A DNA stretch of 6,528 nt. It comes from an uncultured Oscillospiraceae bacterium (GTDB taxonomy: Bacteria; Bacillota; Clostridia; Oscillospirales; Oscillospiraceae). The stretch covers positions 1 to 6,528 of the forward strand of contig CAJUFJ010000094.1 in assembly GCA_910585815.1 (NCBI GenBank). The letters run 5' to 3'. Below the pieces are notes generated by a model. That model had not been told where the DNA came from. It made no database searches and was given only the letters and a program-made list of their open reading frames with translations. The position numbers were made by a program, and so were the translations under genes. Positions 6,288 to 6,528 of this stretch are shown here, in pieces; positions within the stretch are counted from its first letter, which is position 1, and each line of letters begins with the position of its first letter.

Positions 6288-6366
6288 CGACCGTGACGGC
6301 TGTGACGGCTTTTTTGAGAGCGGGGGCGGTGTGTAAAACATCGTCTCGGTCGTCACGGCCGTCACG
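6283..6366. repeat. Inverted arrays of 9-bp iteron-like repeats
   Basis: Three contiguous 9-mers, CGTGACGAC, CGTGACGGC and TGTGACGGC, occupy 6283-6309. Three more copies in opposite orientation occupy 6340-6366 (ATCGTCTCG, GTCGTCACG, GCCGTCACG). The two arms can pair at 21 of 27 positions around a 30-nt centre that contains a T6 run (6310-6315). The first repeat contains the stop codon of the ATPase gene. Tandem short repeats beside a replication gene are typical of initiator-binding iterons; alternatively the arms act as a long RNA hairpin and terminator. Confidence 0.75.
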
Positions 6367-6377
6367 GGGAGCGGGGC

Positions 6378-6449
6378 CAAAAGTCAAGGGGGCATACCTG
6401 CGGGTGGAGATTGCCGCAAGGCAATACAACCCGTACCCCTTGACTTTTG
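6378..6449. other. Branch-free long cruciform with GCAA loop (candidate origin or structured RNA)
   Basis: A perfect 14-bp outer stem joins CAAAAGTCAAGGGG (6378-6391) with CCCCTTGACTTTTG (6436-6449). Inside it, CGGGT (6401-6405) pairs with ACCCG (6429-6433), and at the tip TTGCC (6411-6415) pairs with GGCAA (6420-6424) around a GCAA tetraloop of the GNRA type. Three nested helices separated by asymmetric internal loops are far more order than expected by chance. The region follows the iteron-like array and contains no credible gene. It could be a single-strand or double-strand replication origin, part of a transfer origin, or a small structured RNA. The choice is open. Confidence 0.65.
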
Positions 6450-6473
6450 TCCCACGGAGAACACTGGCCGGGT

Positions 6474-6498
6474 GGGGGAAAGGCTGTGCCTTTCCCCC
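6474..6498. other. Strong GC-rich hairpin (candidate oriT stem or terminator stem)
   Basis: GGGGGAAAGGC (6474-6484) pairs perfectly with GCCTTTCCCCC (6488-6498) around a 3-nt TGT loop. No T run follows on the plus strand, so it is not a classical terminator. A strong inverted repeat followed by unpaired sequence (here GCCCAACGGCGAGTGTC) is the general layout of a relaxase nick region, which would suit the MobC-like gene upstream. This is inference from layout only; no known nic consensus was recognised. Confidence 0.45.
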
Positions 6499-6528
6499 CT
6501 GCCCAACGGCGAGTGTCAAAGTTTAGGC

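Larger units (their letters stand above)
2622..6528. mobile_element. Left part of an integrative element inserted next to the guaA 3' end
   Basis: Directly after guaA come a repressor gene, a divergent control region, and genes for an excisionase-like protein, a tyrosine integrase, a MobC-like protein and a RepA-like ATPase, then repeat-rich DNA. This is the module set of an integrative mobilizable element, ICE or phage-like satellite. The 3' end of guaA is a known target of some tyrosine integrases. The exact left boundary is uncertain: it could lie within the last bases of guaA, whose reading frame would be restored by the element end. No second copy of the guaA 3' end is present in the window, so the right end lies beyond 6528. 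No relaxase, coupling protein or cargo gene is visible. Confidence 0.7.

Noticed and set aside
6284..6526. 80-codon frame beginning GTG and overlapping the ATPase stop (GTGA)
   Set aside because: The GTGA overlap is suggestive of coupling, but there is no ribosome binding site, the first residues (TTVTAVTA) merely translate the 9-bp repeats, and the rest passes through strong hairpins. It remains possible but I do not call it a gene.

Overview
The window looks like a chromosomal piece of a GC-rich, low-oxygen gut Firmicute, most likely Oscillospiraceae (Flavonifractor/Pseudoflavonifractor-like). This rests on strong AGGAGG-type ribosome binding sites, consensus sigma-A promoters, GC-rich codon use, and a mobile-element gene set typical of that group. 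The organism call is inference only.

Left part (1-2621) is core chromosome. Bases 1-264 form a large imperfect palindrome built from nested hairpins. It ends about 20 nt before the start codon of an RluA-family rRNA/tRNA pseudouridine synthase (284-1252). A sigma-A promoter then leads into guaA (1332-2621), a GMP synthase. Its ATP-pyrophosphatase and dimerisation domains look complete, but the N-terminal glutamine amidotransferase domain is cut to about half its normal length and lacks the usual catalytic Cys and the His-Pro-Glu motif.

Right part (2622-6528) is the left portion of an integrated mobile element placed directly after the 3' end of guaA. It has a short junction region with a 10-bp direct repeat, a strong bidirectional-type terminator, and a leftward Xre-family repressor gene. 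A 190-bp divergent control region follows, with two near-consensus promoters and an AT-rich palindrome. A tight rightward operon then encodes an excisionase-like HTH protein, a tyrosine integrase, a MobC-like ribbon-helix-helix protein and a RepA-like RecA-fold ATPase. Downstream of the ATPase gene, 240 bp of non-coding DNA carries inverted arrays of 9-bp repeats, a long branched cruciform with a GCAA loop, and another strong hairpin. This is probably a replication and/or transfer origin. The right end of the element and any relaxase lie outside the window.

Working model (inference): the Xre protein holds the rightward promoter off. When it is released, excision (Xis and Int), DNA processing (MobC-like) and replication of the excised circle (RepA-like ATPase acting at the downstream repeats) are produced from one transcript. 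This fits an integrative mobilizable element or a small replicating ICE or satellite.
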